NCBI GenBank assembly: GCA_004556565.1
Contig: SFGN01000001.1
Location: 75,112-139,111 of the forward strand
Direction: 5' to 3'
Length of the DNA stretch: 64,000 nucleotides
Origin: Lachnospiraceae bacterium
Lineage (GTDB): Bacteria > Bacillota_A > Clostridia > Lachnospirales > Lachnospiraceae
Shown: positions 18,508 through 26,440 of the stretch, piece after piece
Layout: the number at the start of each line of letters is the position of its first letter
How positions within the stretch are numbered: the stretch's first letter is position 1
The notes under the pieces: model-generated
Database searches by the model: none
Told to the model about the DNA's origin: nothing
What the model saw: only the letters and a program-made list of their open reading frames with translations
Position numbers and translations under genes: made by a program

Positions 18508-18690
18508 ATGACTGATCTTTCAATATTGGATCTGCAGAATCTGCGCCATTTGATCGGCGGCTATGAAACCACACACTGCAAAATGACGGATTACGCTGCA
18601 CAAGCACAGGATGCACAGGTTAAAAAACTGTTTCAGGATGCAGCCGACTCTGCAATGAAAAACAAACAGGAACTGATGAAATTCTTATAA
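18508..18690 (+). CDS. Small CotF-like spore coat protein
   Basis: A 60-residue helical protein starting MTDLSILDLQNLRHLIGG, with AGGAGG about 9 bp upstream of the ATG. It resembles the N-terminal half of CotF-family coat proteins and is followed 12 bp later by a second gene of the same type. The CotF link is by pattern; the short length leaves some doubt. It marks the organism as a likely spore former. Confidence 0.7.
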   Translation: MTDLSILDLQNLRHLIGGYETTHCKMTDYAAQAQDAQVKKLFQDAADSAMKNKQELMKFL

Positions 18691-18702
18691 GAGGTGAAAA
18701 AC

Positions 18703-18960
18703 ATGGATGAAAAAACAATGGTTACCGACGCTCTGGTCGGAGTAAATGGTGAATTAAAAATGTTTGGTGACATGATACCACAGACAGAGAATCCACAATT
18801 AAAGCAATGTTTAAAGCAAATCCGCAATGAATGCGAAACAGCGCAGGAAAAGCTTTATCAGACAGCCCGGGAAAAACATTACTATGTTCCTGCACAGAAA
18901 GCATCCCAGATGGAAATTGACCACGTGAAATCTATTCTCACTCAGCCGAAAATGTTCTGA
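18703..18960 (+). CDS. CotF-family spore coat protein
   Basis: An 85-residue helical protein starting MDEKTMVTDALVG and ending with HYYVPAQKAS and a short helix, a pattern seen in CotF coat proteins. The ATG at 18703 is chosen because AGAGGTG lies 6 bp upstream; the GTG at 18694 overlaps that site. It forms a pair with the preceding 60-residue gene and is likely made in the mother cell during sporulation, though no sigma-E/K promoter could be confirmed. Confidence 0.8.
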   Translation: MDEKTMVTDALVGVNGELKMFGDMIPQTENPQLKQCLKQIRNECETAQEKLYQTAREKHYYVPAQKASQMEIDHVKSILTQPKMF

Positions 18961-18989
18961 TTATATCCGGGTCTGTCCCGGTTATGTTT

Positions 18990-19028
18990 CAAAGAAGCAG
19001 ATATCCTTAAGGGATATCTGCCTCTTTG
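18990..19028. terminator. Long palindrome between convergent units
   Basis: GCAGATATCC and GGATATCTGC form a 10 bp stem, extended past one mismatch by CAAAGA and TCTTTG. It lies between the coat genes and the oppositely oriented signal peptidase gene. There is no strong U tract either way, so terminator function is likely but not certain. Confidence 0.6.
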
Positions 19029-19037
19029 CATTTTCCT

Positions 19038-19502
19038 TTAAACTGTATGCGCCACTTTTAATATTCCGGTTTTTATTCCCCAGATTAAATATCCGACACA
19101 CGGAATAGTAAAAATAGTTTTTCCTTTAAAATTATCTTTTGTCGTGGTGATTCCGTCTGACACATCATTTGCATCCCCTTTTGTCTCAATACCTGTTTTT
19201 GTTACCCTAACTGCACGGTGAGTCACCATCATGCCTGAGACCGTCTCGTATGCAATAACATCCCCTGCTTCCACATCTTCATAAGATGCTCTGGTATTGA
19301 TAATGCAAATACTGCCGGTATGTATCTGTGGTTCCATGGAACCGGATAACACAACATACGGACGTACTCCAAGACACCAGGCAAACATAGCAGCCATCAG
19401 ACAGATACATATCAAAGTTGATACCAGGTTTAAAAACCTACCAGCTGACCGTATTTTGCACATAAGCATTGTGACTGTACCATTGATAATTTGTCTTTTC
19501 AT
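19038..19502 (-). CDS. sipW: SipW-type signal peptidase I
   Basis: A 154-residue membrane protease of the ER/archaeal-like SipW class. A hydrophobic segment lies near residues 25-47. The serine nucleophile is in VLSGSMEP and the histidine that replaces the usual lysine is in VTHRAVR, which separates it from ordinary SipS-type enzymes. It overlaps the end of the VWA gene by 65 bp and closes an operon of secreted proteins with TasA-like signals, which are its expected substrates. A later ATG within the frame is possible. Confidence 0.92.
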   Translation of the reverse strand: MKRQIINGTVTMLMCKIRSAGRFLNLVSTLICICLMAAMFAWCLGVRPYVVLSGSMEPQIHTGSICIINTRASYEDVEAGDVIAYETVSGMMVTHRAVRVTKTGIETKGDANDVSDGITTTKDNFKGKTIFTIPCVGYLIWGIKTGILKVAHTV

Positions 19503-22320
19503 TACAAAATTCTACCTCGGTCCCTTCCGGATTTTCTTTCAGGTTCACTTTAGCATACACCGGATAATACTCCTGTCCGGTATCTCTTCTTTCAAGAATC
19601 TGTACCGTGCTGACGTTTCCTTCTACAGATGTAAGTCGGTAACGCATAGTTTTCACTTCCTCGACTGAGTATTCCGTACTAAGTGGGATATCCGTGAATG
19701 TATATGTCATCGAACACGTCCCATCCGCTGTTTTACCGGCATCCACATATTCTTTTGTAAACTCATAGGTATGATAAAACGTATACTCTTTTCCGTCAGT
19801 CCCTTTTCCCGTAACCCGTATCAGAAAAGTTGGATTTCCATGTTCCCACCATATTACATCATCATGGGAGTCTATGGTTTTAATAACCGTAAGCTCTCCT
19901 GTTTTCCTTGTTTCCGTAAAAGTAACGTAAGCATTTCCTGAAGTTATTTTTATATAGTTATTATAATTATCCAGCGTCTCTGAGGCAGAAGATACCGCTG
20001 ACGCAGGCACAGCCTGATCCTGAGACAGCGTCAAAAGCTGTGACGCATCTGAAAGGATGATCTGGTTTTCTTTACCTCCTCCACTTTCCGAAACAATAAT
20101 GCTCTGACCGTCATTTTGAATCTTCCCACTGTCATCAATTTCATAAATATAATATGTGCCCGCCGGAATATCTGTAGCCGTTATTTTTCCTGAGCTTTCA
20201 CCGGCTCTGACCGTTATTGTAAATGTTCGGATGCTTTCTTTTACTATACCTTTTTGCTCTTCCTTGCAGATTGCGTAACGATAATTCCTGTCTTCTTTCA
20301 GATTCCATCCTTCCAGTTTCTTTTCTACTGTAATCGAGGAAGCGTCACTACGGTTAAATATCAGACACGGAGATTCCATCTCCACTGTAAGCAGCTTGTC
20401 TATATTGGCAGAAGACACATACGTCAGCTTCTGAATATCATTTGACTCAACCTGTATATCTTTTCCCCCGGTCACCGTTTTATAATCGGAATATTTTACC
20501 GGGAACGACAAACTATGTCCACTGTCATCATAGCTTCCTTCCGTCATTGTCCCGATATGCCAGTATACTGTATTTGTATTTTTAACATACACTGCCTCTG
20601 CTTCCGGACACCCGATGGCAGCCTCATATACATTTTTCGGGACTCCGTATTTTAAATCTTTTTCCGCACTTTCCAGCATTATCCAGGATTTATCGATCTG
20701 TGTTTCATCCAATCTGAATTGTTCGGACAGTTTGTCTGTATAAAATGTCTCAAGTCCCATAATATCTATTTTGTATTGTTCATTAAAGCGCTGCTCTATG
20801 TTTTGAAGAAGTGCTTCAAATTCACCGGTGTTTCTTGCAAACGCAGCCTGTCCGGAGGAATCTGCTTCATTCAACCTTTTTATTACTGCAGTATCAGCCT
20901 GGTTAATGCACACCCCGATTGCATAAAATGTAACACCATCCATAGTATTCAGCTGTGTAATTTGGTCCAGTCCGTTAATCAGTTTATTATCTACATCCGT
21001 CTCCTTTCCGGAAAATCCCTGAGGTTTTCCATCAGTAAGAAATATCACAAGCGTGTTTTTCTGCTTATCTTCCTTACTTCTGCTGTTCAAAATCTGAACT
21101 GCCTGCTGCAGTGCCCGGGTCCAGTTAGTCCCGCTGTATGTAAATGGATTCTGTATCTGATCCAGTATCCGGTCAAAACTATCCGAATCCGTCAGCCCTA
21201 TAGATGTCACACCCTCTTTATACAAAATCTGAGGCTGATATGTTTCAGTGCGAAGTTCGGTCATCGAACCGTAAGATGACAGATTTTCCCATGTACCGTT
21301 TTCCGGAACATCTCCCCAGAATGGAATATAAGCGATCTTATTATTCTCATTCATTTTTTGTATATCACTTACAAGCTGCTTCATAAATTCCTGTGATCTT
21401 GACAGACGGTCATTCATTTCACATTCGGAATCTACCGTGCTTAAATATGTCTTTCCATTAAAAGTTACGATTTTGCTGACATCAACAAAGTTATAATAAC
21501 CCGCATCCTCATGTTTTATCCCGTTTACATCATAATATACTGTTCCTTTGATTACCCTCCGGCCCTGTGACTTGTAAGCAGAATACTCCTGACTTGTTTT
21601 CACCAGACAATAATGATGAAGATCTGTCCTGTATATATTATACAGATTGTTTCCGTGTACAAATGTTCCTTTTGAAAAGCCGGTAAGCGGGTCATCTTCT
21701 TTCAACAGATAATAATGATTTTCCAACTGGCACGGAGAATTAAATGTCATTTCCGTATTGACAATAGAGCCGCCCATAAAGCCTCTTCCGTCATAATTCA
21801 AATCTGCCGTATAATCACGTCCGTCCGTAACTAAATCAATAAATCTATCTACTTCCTCAAAAGAGTATGAACCTGCCTGTGCTGACACATATCCGACACC
21901 CTGATTCTGTGAAACGGCAAGCCCCTCATTCTCCAACTGGATTTTAAACCCATAGTTGGAATCCATTGACCCGGATTTATCGTGTACCAATATGACATTC
22001 ATATCTTCTGTACCGATGACAGATCCGGAATTTGACTGGTATTGCAAAATAATTCTTGCATCTCCATTTTCTTTATTTGTCCACTCTGCCCTTTTCCGGA
22101 TTGAAGCAGTCAGGTCATTAATCTCTTCTACTGCCATGGTCTGTATCATTTTTTCTTCCGGGATAATTGCATATCTGTCGATCAGTTCCGCCTGTTCTGC
22201 AGAAGCATTCAACGAAACCGATATTAACAAAATCAGGGCCAGGAAAACCGCTGTAATCAGCTTTCCCTGATTTATATATTTTTGTTTCGTCCAATTCAGT
22301 TCGTACCTTTTTCTCTCCAT
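19438..22320 (-). CDS. Secreted VWA-domain surface protein with Cna-B-like repeats
   Basis: 960 residues. A signal peptide (about 20-41, ending NASA) is followed by a von Willebrand A domain with the metal site DKSGSM at 114-119, the later TDGKPQG region and YAIGV strand. The C-terminal third has beta-rich stretches like pilin-type Cna-B domains (TVEKKLEGWNLKE, LTVIKTIDSH). It ends without an LPXTG motif or membrane anchor. In the context of TasA-like fibre proteins and SipW it may be an adhesive fibre component, by analogy to pilus tip adhesins. Confidence 0.85.
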   Translation of the reverse strand: MERKRYELNWTKQKYINQGKLITAVFLALILLISVSLNASAEQAELIDRYAIIPEEKMIQTMAVEEINDLTASIRKRAEWTNKENGDARIILQYQSNSGSVIGTEDMNVILVHDKSGSMDSNYGFKIQLENEGLAVSQNQGVGYVSAQAGSYSFEEVDRFIDLVTDGRDYTADLNYDGRGFMGGSIVNTEMTFNSPCQLENHYYLLKEDDPLTGFSKGTFVHGNNLYNIYRTDLHHYCLVKTSQEYSAYKSQGRRVIKGTVYYDVNGIKHEDAGYYNFVDVSKIVTFNGKTYLSTVDSECEMNDRLSRSQEFMKQLVSDIQKMNENNKIAYIPFWGDVPENGTWENLSSYGSMTELRTETYQPQILYKEGVTSIGLTDSDSFDRILDQIQNPFTYSGTNWTRALQQAVQILNSRSKEDKQKNTLVIFLTDGKPQGFSGKETDVDNKLINGLDQITQLNTMDGVTFYAIGVCINQADTAVIKRLNEADSSGQAAFARNTGEFEALLQNIEQRFNEQYKIDIMGLETFYTDKLSEQFRLDETQIDKSWIMLESAEKDLKYGVPKNVYEAAIGCPEAEAVYVKNTNTVYWHIGTMTEGSYDDSGHSLSFPVKYSDYKTVTGGKDIQVESNDIQKLTYVSSANIDKLLTVEMESPCLIFNRSDASSITVEKKLEGWNLKEDRNYRYAICKEEQKGIVKESIRTFTITVRAGESSGKITATDIPAGTYYIYEIDDSGKIQNDGQSIIVSESGGGKENQIILSDASQLLTLSQDQAVPASAVSSASETLDNYNNYIKITSGNAYVTFTETRKTGELTVIKTIDSHDDVIWWEHGNPTFLIRVTGKGTDGKEYTFYHTYEFTKEYVDAGKTADGTCSMTYTFTDIPLSTEYSVEEVKTMRYRLTSVEGNVSTVQILERRDTGQEYYPVYAKVNLKENPEGTEVEFCNEKTNYQWYSHNAYVQNTVSW

Positions 22321-22334
22321 TTCATCCCTCCATA

Positions 22335-22934
22335 CTATTCACCGGCTGCCGCAATAAATGCCTCATGTGCATCCGCAAAGCCTTCTGACTGTACGGATTC
22401 AAATAATACATCTATTGTGAAATCTTTTAACATGTCCGGAATATTTTCCTGTAATTGAATATGTGTGAACACCGGAGATGTTTTTTCACCTGTTTTCAGG
22501 ATATTCTGATAGTAAAACCATCCATCCTCCCCTATTTTCCAGTCAGTTGTGTTCATTCCGGAGGATTCACCCATATAATATTCCAGATATTCCTCCGCTC
22601 TGCTGTCCGACAGTATGACACGTCCTCTTACGTAACAATCACCCTTGCCCGTATTTTCTGCCTGTGGCTTTTTTACTGTCTTGCTTCCCGGTTCAACGAT
22701 TTCATACGTCTCATCAATGATAAGTTTATTGTTTCCGACTGAAAAACGATTCTCCTGTCTGTCTCCGTCTGCCAGATATGCACCTGCAGCCGCGGCTATC
22801 ATTGCCAGCAGTACAAATGACAAAACAGCTATTATCCTCAATGCCATAATAATCCTGTCTGCGCTTCGTCTTCTGTTCAATAGAACTCGGCTCCTTTCTG
22901 ATATGTTATTACATTCTTTATTTCTATCATTCAT
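22335..22934 (-). CDS. TasA/camelysin-like secreted protein, minor subunit
   Basis: 199 residues with an N-terminal membrane segment near 31-52 followed by AYLADGDRQENRFSVG, the pattern recognised by SipW-type peptidases (compare AYFTDADTAVNTFTVG in the sister gene). The mature part is a predicted beta-rich domain. It is 14 bp upstream of the VWA gene and follows the TPQTG protein, so all belong to one operon. It likely joins or starts a surface fibre. Confidence 0.82.
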   Translation of the reverse strand: MNDRNKECNNISERSRVLLNRRRSADRIIMALRIIAVLSFVLLAMIAAAAGAYLADGDRQENRFSVGNNKLIIDETYEIVEPGSKTVKKPQAENTGKGDCYVRGRVILSDSRAEEYLEYYMGESSGMNTTDWKIGEDGWFYYQNILKTGEKTSPVFTHIQLQENIPDMLKDFTIDVLFESVQSEGFADAHEAFIAAAGE

Positions 22935-22949
22935 TCCGCTGTATCACAG

Positions 22950-24113
22950 TCATAGATTACCATCCTTTCCGCCGTGCTCCGACGGATACCGGATCTTTTT
23001 CCAAAGTATAACGGCTATCGCTGCTCCGGACAGGATCATGATTCCTGCCGGCATTACAATTTCTTTACCGAAATCACCGGTTTGCGGTGTAATCGTGGGG
23101 ACAGTTTTATTTTCCTCTGTTGTAAACACCCATTTCACACAGCTTTCCAGGTCTGCATACTGGTTATCCATTTCTTCCGGCACAGATATCCGAAATCCCA
23201 GATTTCCTGTTGAACCCGGAGGAAGGACACACAGGATCTGACCGGAAGACAGTTCTTCCGCCCGGATATTGCCCTGGTAAACTTTCCTGGATTCCCCTTT
23301 AACTGCCACCGTAATTTCCAACATAATTTCATCAAGTAGTGGAGATTCTTCCAATATTTCCGTACAGAAATATAAATCCATGTCTTTCTCTCCGTCATTT
23401 TCAAGCACTGCACTGTCACTGTATTCATCCCCCGGCATTAAAACCGGGAAATTGACGAAAAAATCATTCTCATTTGTTATCAGAGAACCGCTTTCACCCT
23501 GGTACTCTACTTTCAGAGTCTGTCTTTCAATATTCTGATAAGATGCAATTGTATAATCTCCATTACTCTTACTTTTGACAATCGTCACCGTTCCCCACGG
23601 GGAATCCGCAGCAAAGTCAGGTACAAAATTTTTGCTCTGGATGGCATCCACATTTATGGCAAGATGCAGTTCTGCTCCTTCATAATCCTGCGAAAAATTT
23701 TCAGGGATTTTCACACCTTTAAATAATTCCACTTCCATATCTTTTTTCAAAGGTTCCTGATAATAAAAATATCCGTCCTCTGCTTTTATCCACTGACTGC
23801 TCATCCCAAAGATATACCCTTCTAAACCGGAATCATATTCTGAAGGCTGAATTCCGGCGCGTATATAGCATTCACATCCATTGTTACGGATGCGGGGAAT
23901 TTTAGAGATCACTTTTCCGGGCATTATCTCCTGATCGTCTTCCCACAAAATCTCGTTTCCGTCAATTTCCTGATACTCTGTAATTTCAATATCGACAATA
24001 CCTGTCTCAAAACCATTCAGCACTTCCGCCCAGCCTGCCGCATAAACATTTTCCTTCAACACAAACACTGCCAGAAAGCAGGACAGGATAACCGGCATAA
24101 TCATCCTTCTCAA
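22950..24113 (-). CDS. Surface protein with TPQTG sorting-like tail
   Basis: 387 residues: a signal peptide ending VYA near residue 25, then two camelysin-like beta regions, then TPQTGD about 50 residues from the end, a hydrophobic helix and a positively charged tail. That C-terminal arrangement fits a sortase-type cell wall signal with TPQTG in place of LPXTG. No sortase is in the window. The middle shares the words YIRAGIQ and DGYFYYQ-like patterns with the neighbouring minor subunit. It may anchor the fibre to the envelope. Confidence 0.82.
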   Translation of the reverse strand: MRRMIMPVILSCFLAVFVLKENVYAAGWAEVLNGFETGIVDIEITEYQEIDGNEILWEDDQEIMPGKVISKIPRIRNNGCECYIRAGIQPSEYDSGLEGYIFGMSSQWIKAEDGYFYYQEPLKKDMEVELFKGVKIPENFSQDYEGAELHLAINVDAIQSKNFVPDFAADSPWGTVTIVKSKSNGDYTIASYQNIERQTLKVEYQGESGSLITNENDFFVNFPVLMPGDEYSDSAVLENDGEKDMDLYFCTEILEESPLLDEIMLEITVAVKGESRKVYQGNIRAEELSSGQILCVLPPGSTGNLGFRISVPEEMDNQYADLESCVKWVFTTEENKTVPTITPQTGDFGKEIVMPAGIMILSGAAIAVILWKKIRYPSEHGGKDGNL

Positions 24114-24160
24114 ATCTAGACCCCCTTACATGTCATCAAAATATTCTTCTGAAACCCGGA

Positions 24161-24844
24161 TTAATTCTTGATATCTGTGACTTCATCCTCATCCGCTTCA
24201 ACCTGAAGAGAAGGTGACTGCATGGACAATATGGACCACACGGCTTCAGGCGCCGTCTTTCCACCATCGATATCCGTCGTCTGGATTCCATAGGCATTCA
24301 CTGTAATACTCTGTATCTGCCCTTCCAGCCCCTGGTCTTCAATCACATTTGCAAATGTCACACTTCCAAATACGGGCGGCGTAGTATCCCCCACTGCAAG
24401 TTCTTTGCACTTATTACTGTTTCCATATACATAAAGATGCGTAATCGTCTTATCTGTCTGATTGCGTTTACCTGTTCCGAGTTCCGTCCAGCCGTCATTC
24501 AGCTTATAACTGAATAATTCAATCTCTTTTGCTGCATTTTTACTTCCATCGGCATTAACTGTCACAAGATTCTGATACGGTACGGCTATTTCTGCAAAAA
24601 TAAACGCCGGATTATCCCCATCATTTTTAATCTGTGGATCTTTTGTTATCTCTTTTCCCGGCGTAAGATTTTCTGCCTCTGCAGGATTCCATCCCGGTTC
24701 CTGCAAGTCAAGAGAAATTTTCCCCACTGTAAACGTATTAACTGCCGTATCGGCATCTGTAAAATATGCAGATACCCCACCTGCCGCCACTAAACCAACA
24801 ATAGCTGCTGCCAAAATAAAAAGTCTGATTCTTTTGAAATTCAT
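24161..24844 (-). CDS. TasA/CalY-like fibre protein, probable major subunit
   Basis: 227 residues with a short signal helix and the SipW-type signal VSAYFTDADTAVNTFTVGKI near residues 24-43. The mature part has NDGDNPAFIFAEIAVPY, a block common in TasA/camelysin proteins. It is the first gene of the five-gene operon and has a good GGAGGT site, as expected for the most abundant subunit. The acidic tail (EADEDEVTDIKN) is unusual. Confidence 0.88.
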   Translation of the reverse strand: MNFKRIRLFILAAAIVGLVAAGGVSAYFTDADTAVNTFTVGKISLDLQEPGWNPAEAENLTPGKEITKDPQIKNDGDNPAFIFAEIAVPYQNLVTVNADGSKNAAKEIELFSYKLNDGWTELGTGKRNQTDKTITHLYVYGNSNKCKELAVGDTTPPVFGSVTFANVIEDQGLEGQIQSITVNAYGIQTTDIDGGKTAPEAVWSILSMQSPSLQVEADEDEVTDIKN

Positions 24845-25450
24845 AAAATTCTACCTCCAATTTTTTATTCTTTTAAAAAAACTTAGCTATAAGCCTTGCT
24901 TCCGATTTGAATATGTATATCTGAAATCATCCATATCAAATCATTTTTAAAACATTTTATATTTACTTTTTGCTGCAAAAAAGCGTAGTTTAAGAAGACT
25001 TCGATGATTTTTAGTATCCGAAGACAAAGAAGGCATATTTCAAATTCTCCCTCACAAGACTTGGAGCGAGAGTTATCTCACATCTGATACAAATGCATTT
25101 ACTTTGGAGTTCATTCGAAAAGGTCCGATGGACCTTTTATAGAACAATTGATAACTCAAAACATTCTGAAAATATTCTCAAGAGATCAGAATGCATCAGT
25201 CAATATGATAAGACTGTCAGATACGGTATGAACCGTTAAAACAGAATCTTACTGATTTATTCGTAGAGATATTAATCGTAGAGATAAGAAATAGTTAAAT
25301 TCAATTCTCGCATAGTGTTAATCAAATGGAAAACTGACTCCCGCCTTGTTACTGATTTGTTACCTGCCTCCTTAGAGCGAGAATCATTTTCCATCTTATA
25401 CAACTCAGATTTCATAAAGTCCGGCGAACCTTTTATTACATACACAGCAA
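24845..25450. repeat. Gene-free region with diverged duplicated blocks and a hairpin
   Basis: No coding frame is convincing here. Two blocks about 300 bp apart look related: one near 25050-25140 (gagcgagagtta..., catctgatacaa, then a hairpin AAAAGGTCC/GGACCTTTT at 25117-25141) and one near 25374-25440 (gagcgagaatca, catcttatacaa, then aaagtccggcgaacctttt). They are imperfect. The hairpin may terminate one of the flanking transcripts. The TasA-like promoter must lie at the low end, but I could not define it. Confidence 0.45.
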
Positions 25451-26179
25451 CTATAATACAAAACGTACAAACTCACTGACATCTTTGAAATCCACACTGA
25501 TCTGACCATTGAAAACAGCAACCGGAACAATGTCCTCAAATTTATAAACCTGCGGACATATATCCTGCTCAAATGCATATACAACAACCTTCCTGCTGTC
25601 CGGATCAACAATCCAATATTCCTTCACACCTGCTTCCTGATACTTCGCCAGTTTCAAATAGGAATCTCTCTGCCTGGATTCAACGGATACTACTTCAATT
25701 ATCATATCCGGAATCCCATGAATGCCATCCTGTTTAAGTTTATTCCTTTCCTTCACGATGCAGATATCCGGCTGCACTATTGTCTGCCCTTCACTGTCCA
25801 GCCATACTTTCACCGGAGCCAGGACTGCCATGCTTCCGCTCTTCTGACTGACAAGATAATTCTGAATCTGTCTGTAGATCTCTCCGGCAAACAACTGATG
25901 GATGCAGTTGGGCTGTTCCATATTATAAACCTTGCCCTCATACGCCTCTTCTCTGATGCCTGCTTCTTTTCCATAAGTAATACGGGACTCTGCGGCCGAC
26001 TCATCCCGCTTTTCAAGGAAGACTTTTTCAAGTGCACGAAGCGTATCATATCTCGGAGAACGTGTCACACCGCCAAATACTTTCTGAACTGTTCCGAGCG
26101 GCACATCCGAAAGCGTCGCTATCTGCTCGTAAGTATAACCGAGCTGTCTTTTCCTCTCCTTCATTTCCTCAACCGTCAT
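25451..26179 (-). CDS. XRE-type HTH fused to Uma2-family nuclease-like domain
   Basis: 242 residues. Residues 1-60 form a helix-turn-helix (YTYEQIATLSDVPLGTVQKV). Residues 80-240 match the Uma2/DUF820 family with a PD-(D/E)xK-like core: QPDICIV, PDMIIEVVS, KLAKYQEAGVKEYWIVDP. The ATG at 26179 follows GGGAGAG. Fusion of an operator-binding domain and a nuclease-like domain suggests DNA binding with possible cutting; activity is unproven. It is divergent from the VirD4/TraG-like gene with a 261 bp shared region, so it might regulate that unit. Confidence 0.85.
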   Translation of the reverse strand: MTVEEMKERKRQLGYTYEQIATLSDVPLGTVQKVFGGVTRSPRYDTLRALEKVFLEKRDESAAESRITYGKEAGIREEAYEGKVYNMEQPNCIHQLFAGEIYRQIQNYLVSQKSGSMAVLAPVKVWLDSEGQTIVQPDICIVKERNKLKQDGIHGIPDMIIEVVSVESRQRDSYLKLAKYQEAGVKEYWIVDPDSRKVVVYAFEQDICPQVYKFEDIVPVAVFNGQISVDFKDVSEFVRFVL

Positions 26180-26368
26180 CGAAATCTTCTCTCCCTTCGC
26201 TTTTTTTACATTATAGCATCAGATTATCAACTATGCAACCCTTTTTTTATATTAATTTCCATTTATTTTCCATTATTAAAATAAATATGCCTATCAGATC
26301 TCATAATTCCATATCCGGATTTTAATATAATTGAAAGAAAATCTGCCATCGGTTCAGACAGACATGTT

Positions 26369-26397
26369 TTGACATCACCACCCGGAAACCGTATAAT
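26369..26397 (+). promoter_or_regulatory. Perfect sigma-A consensus promoter before the TraG-like gene
   Basis: TTGACA (26369-26374) and TATAAT (26392-26397) with exactly 17 bp between, both fully consensus. It is about 45 bp upstream of the ATG at 26441. A perfect promoter on an accessory operon suggests either high expression or dependence on a repressor. Confidence 0.75.
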
Positions 26398-26440
26398 ATC
26401 TTTATTAACATAACATTATGAAGGGGGCAACGGAACGAAT

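Noticed and set aside
19438..22320. Sortase-assembled pilus
   Set aside because: The VWA protein lacks an LPXTG motif and no sortase is in the window; a SipW-type fibre fits better.
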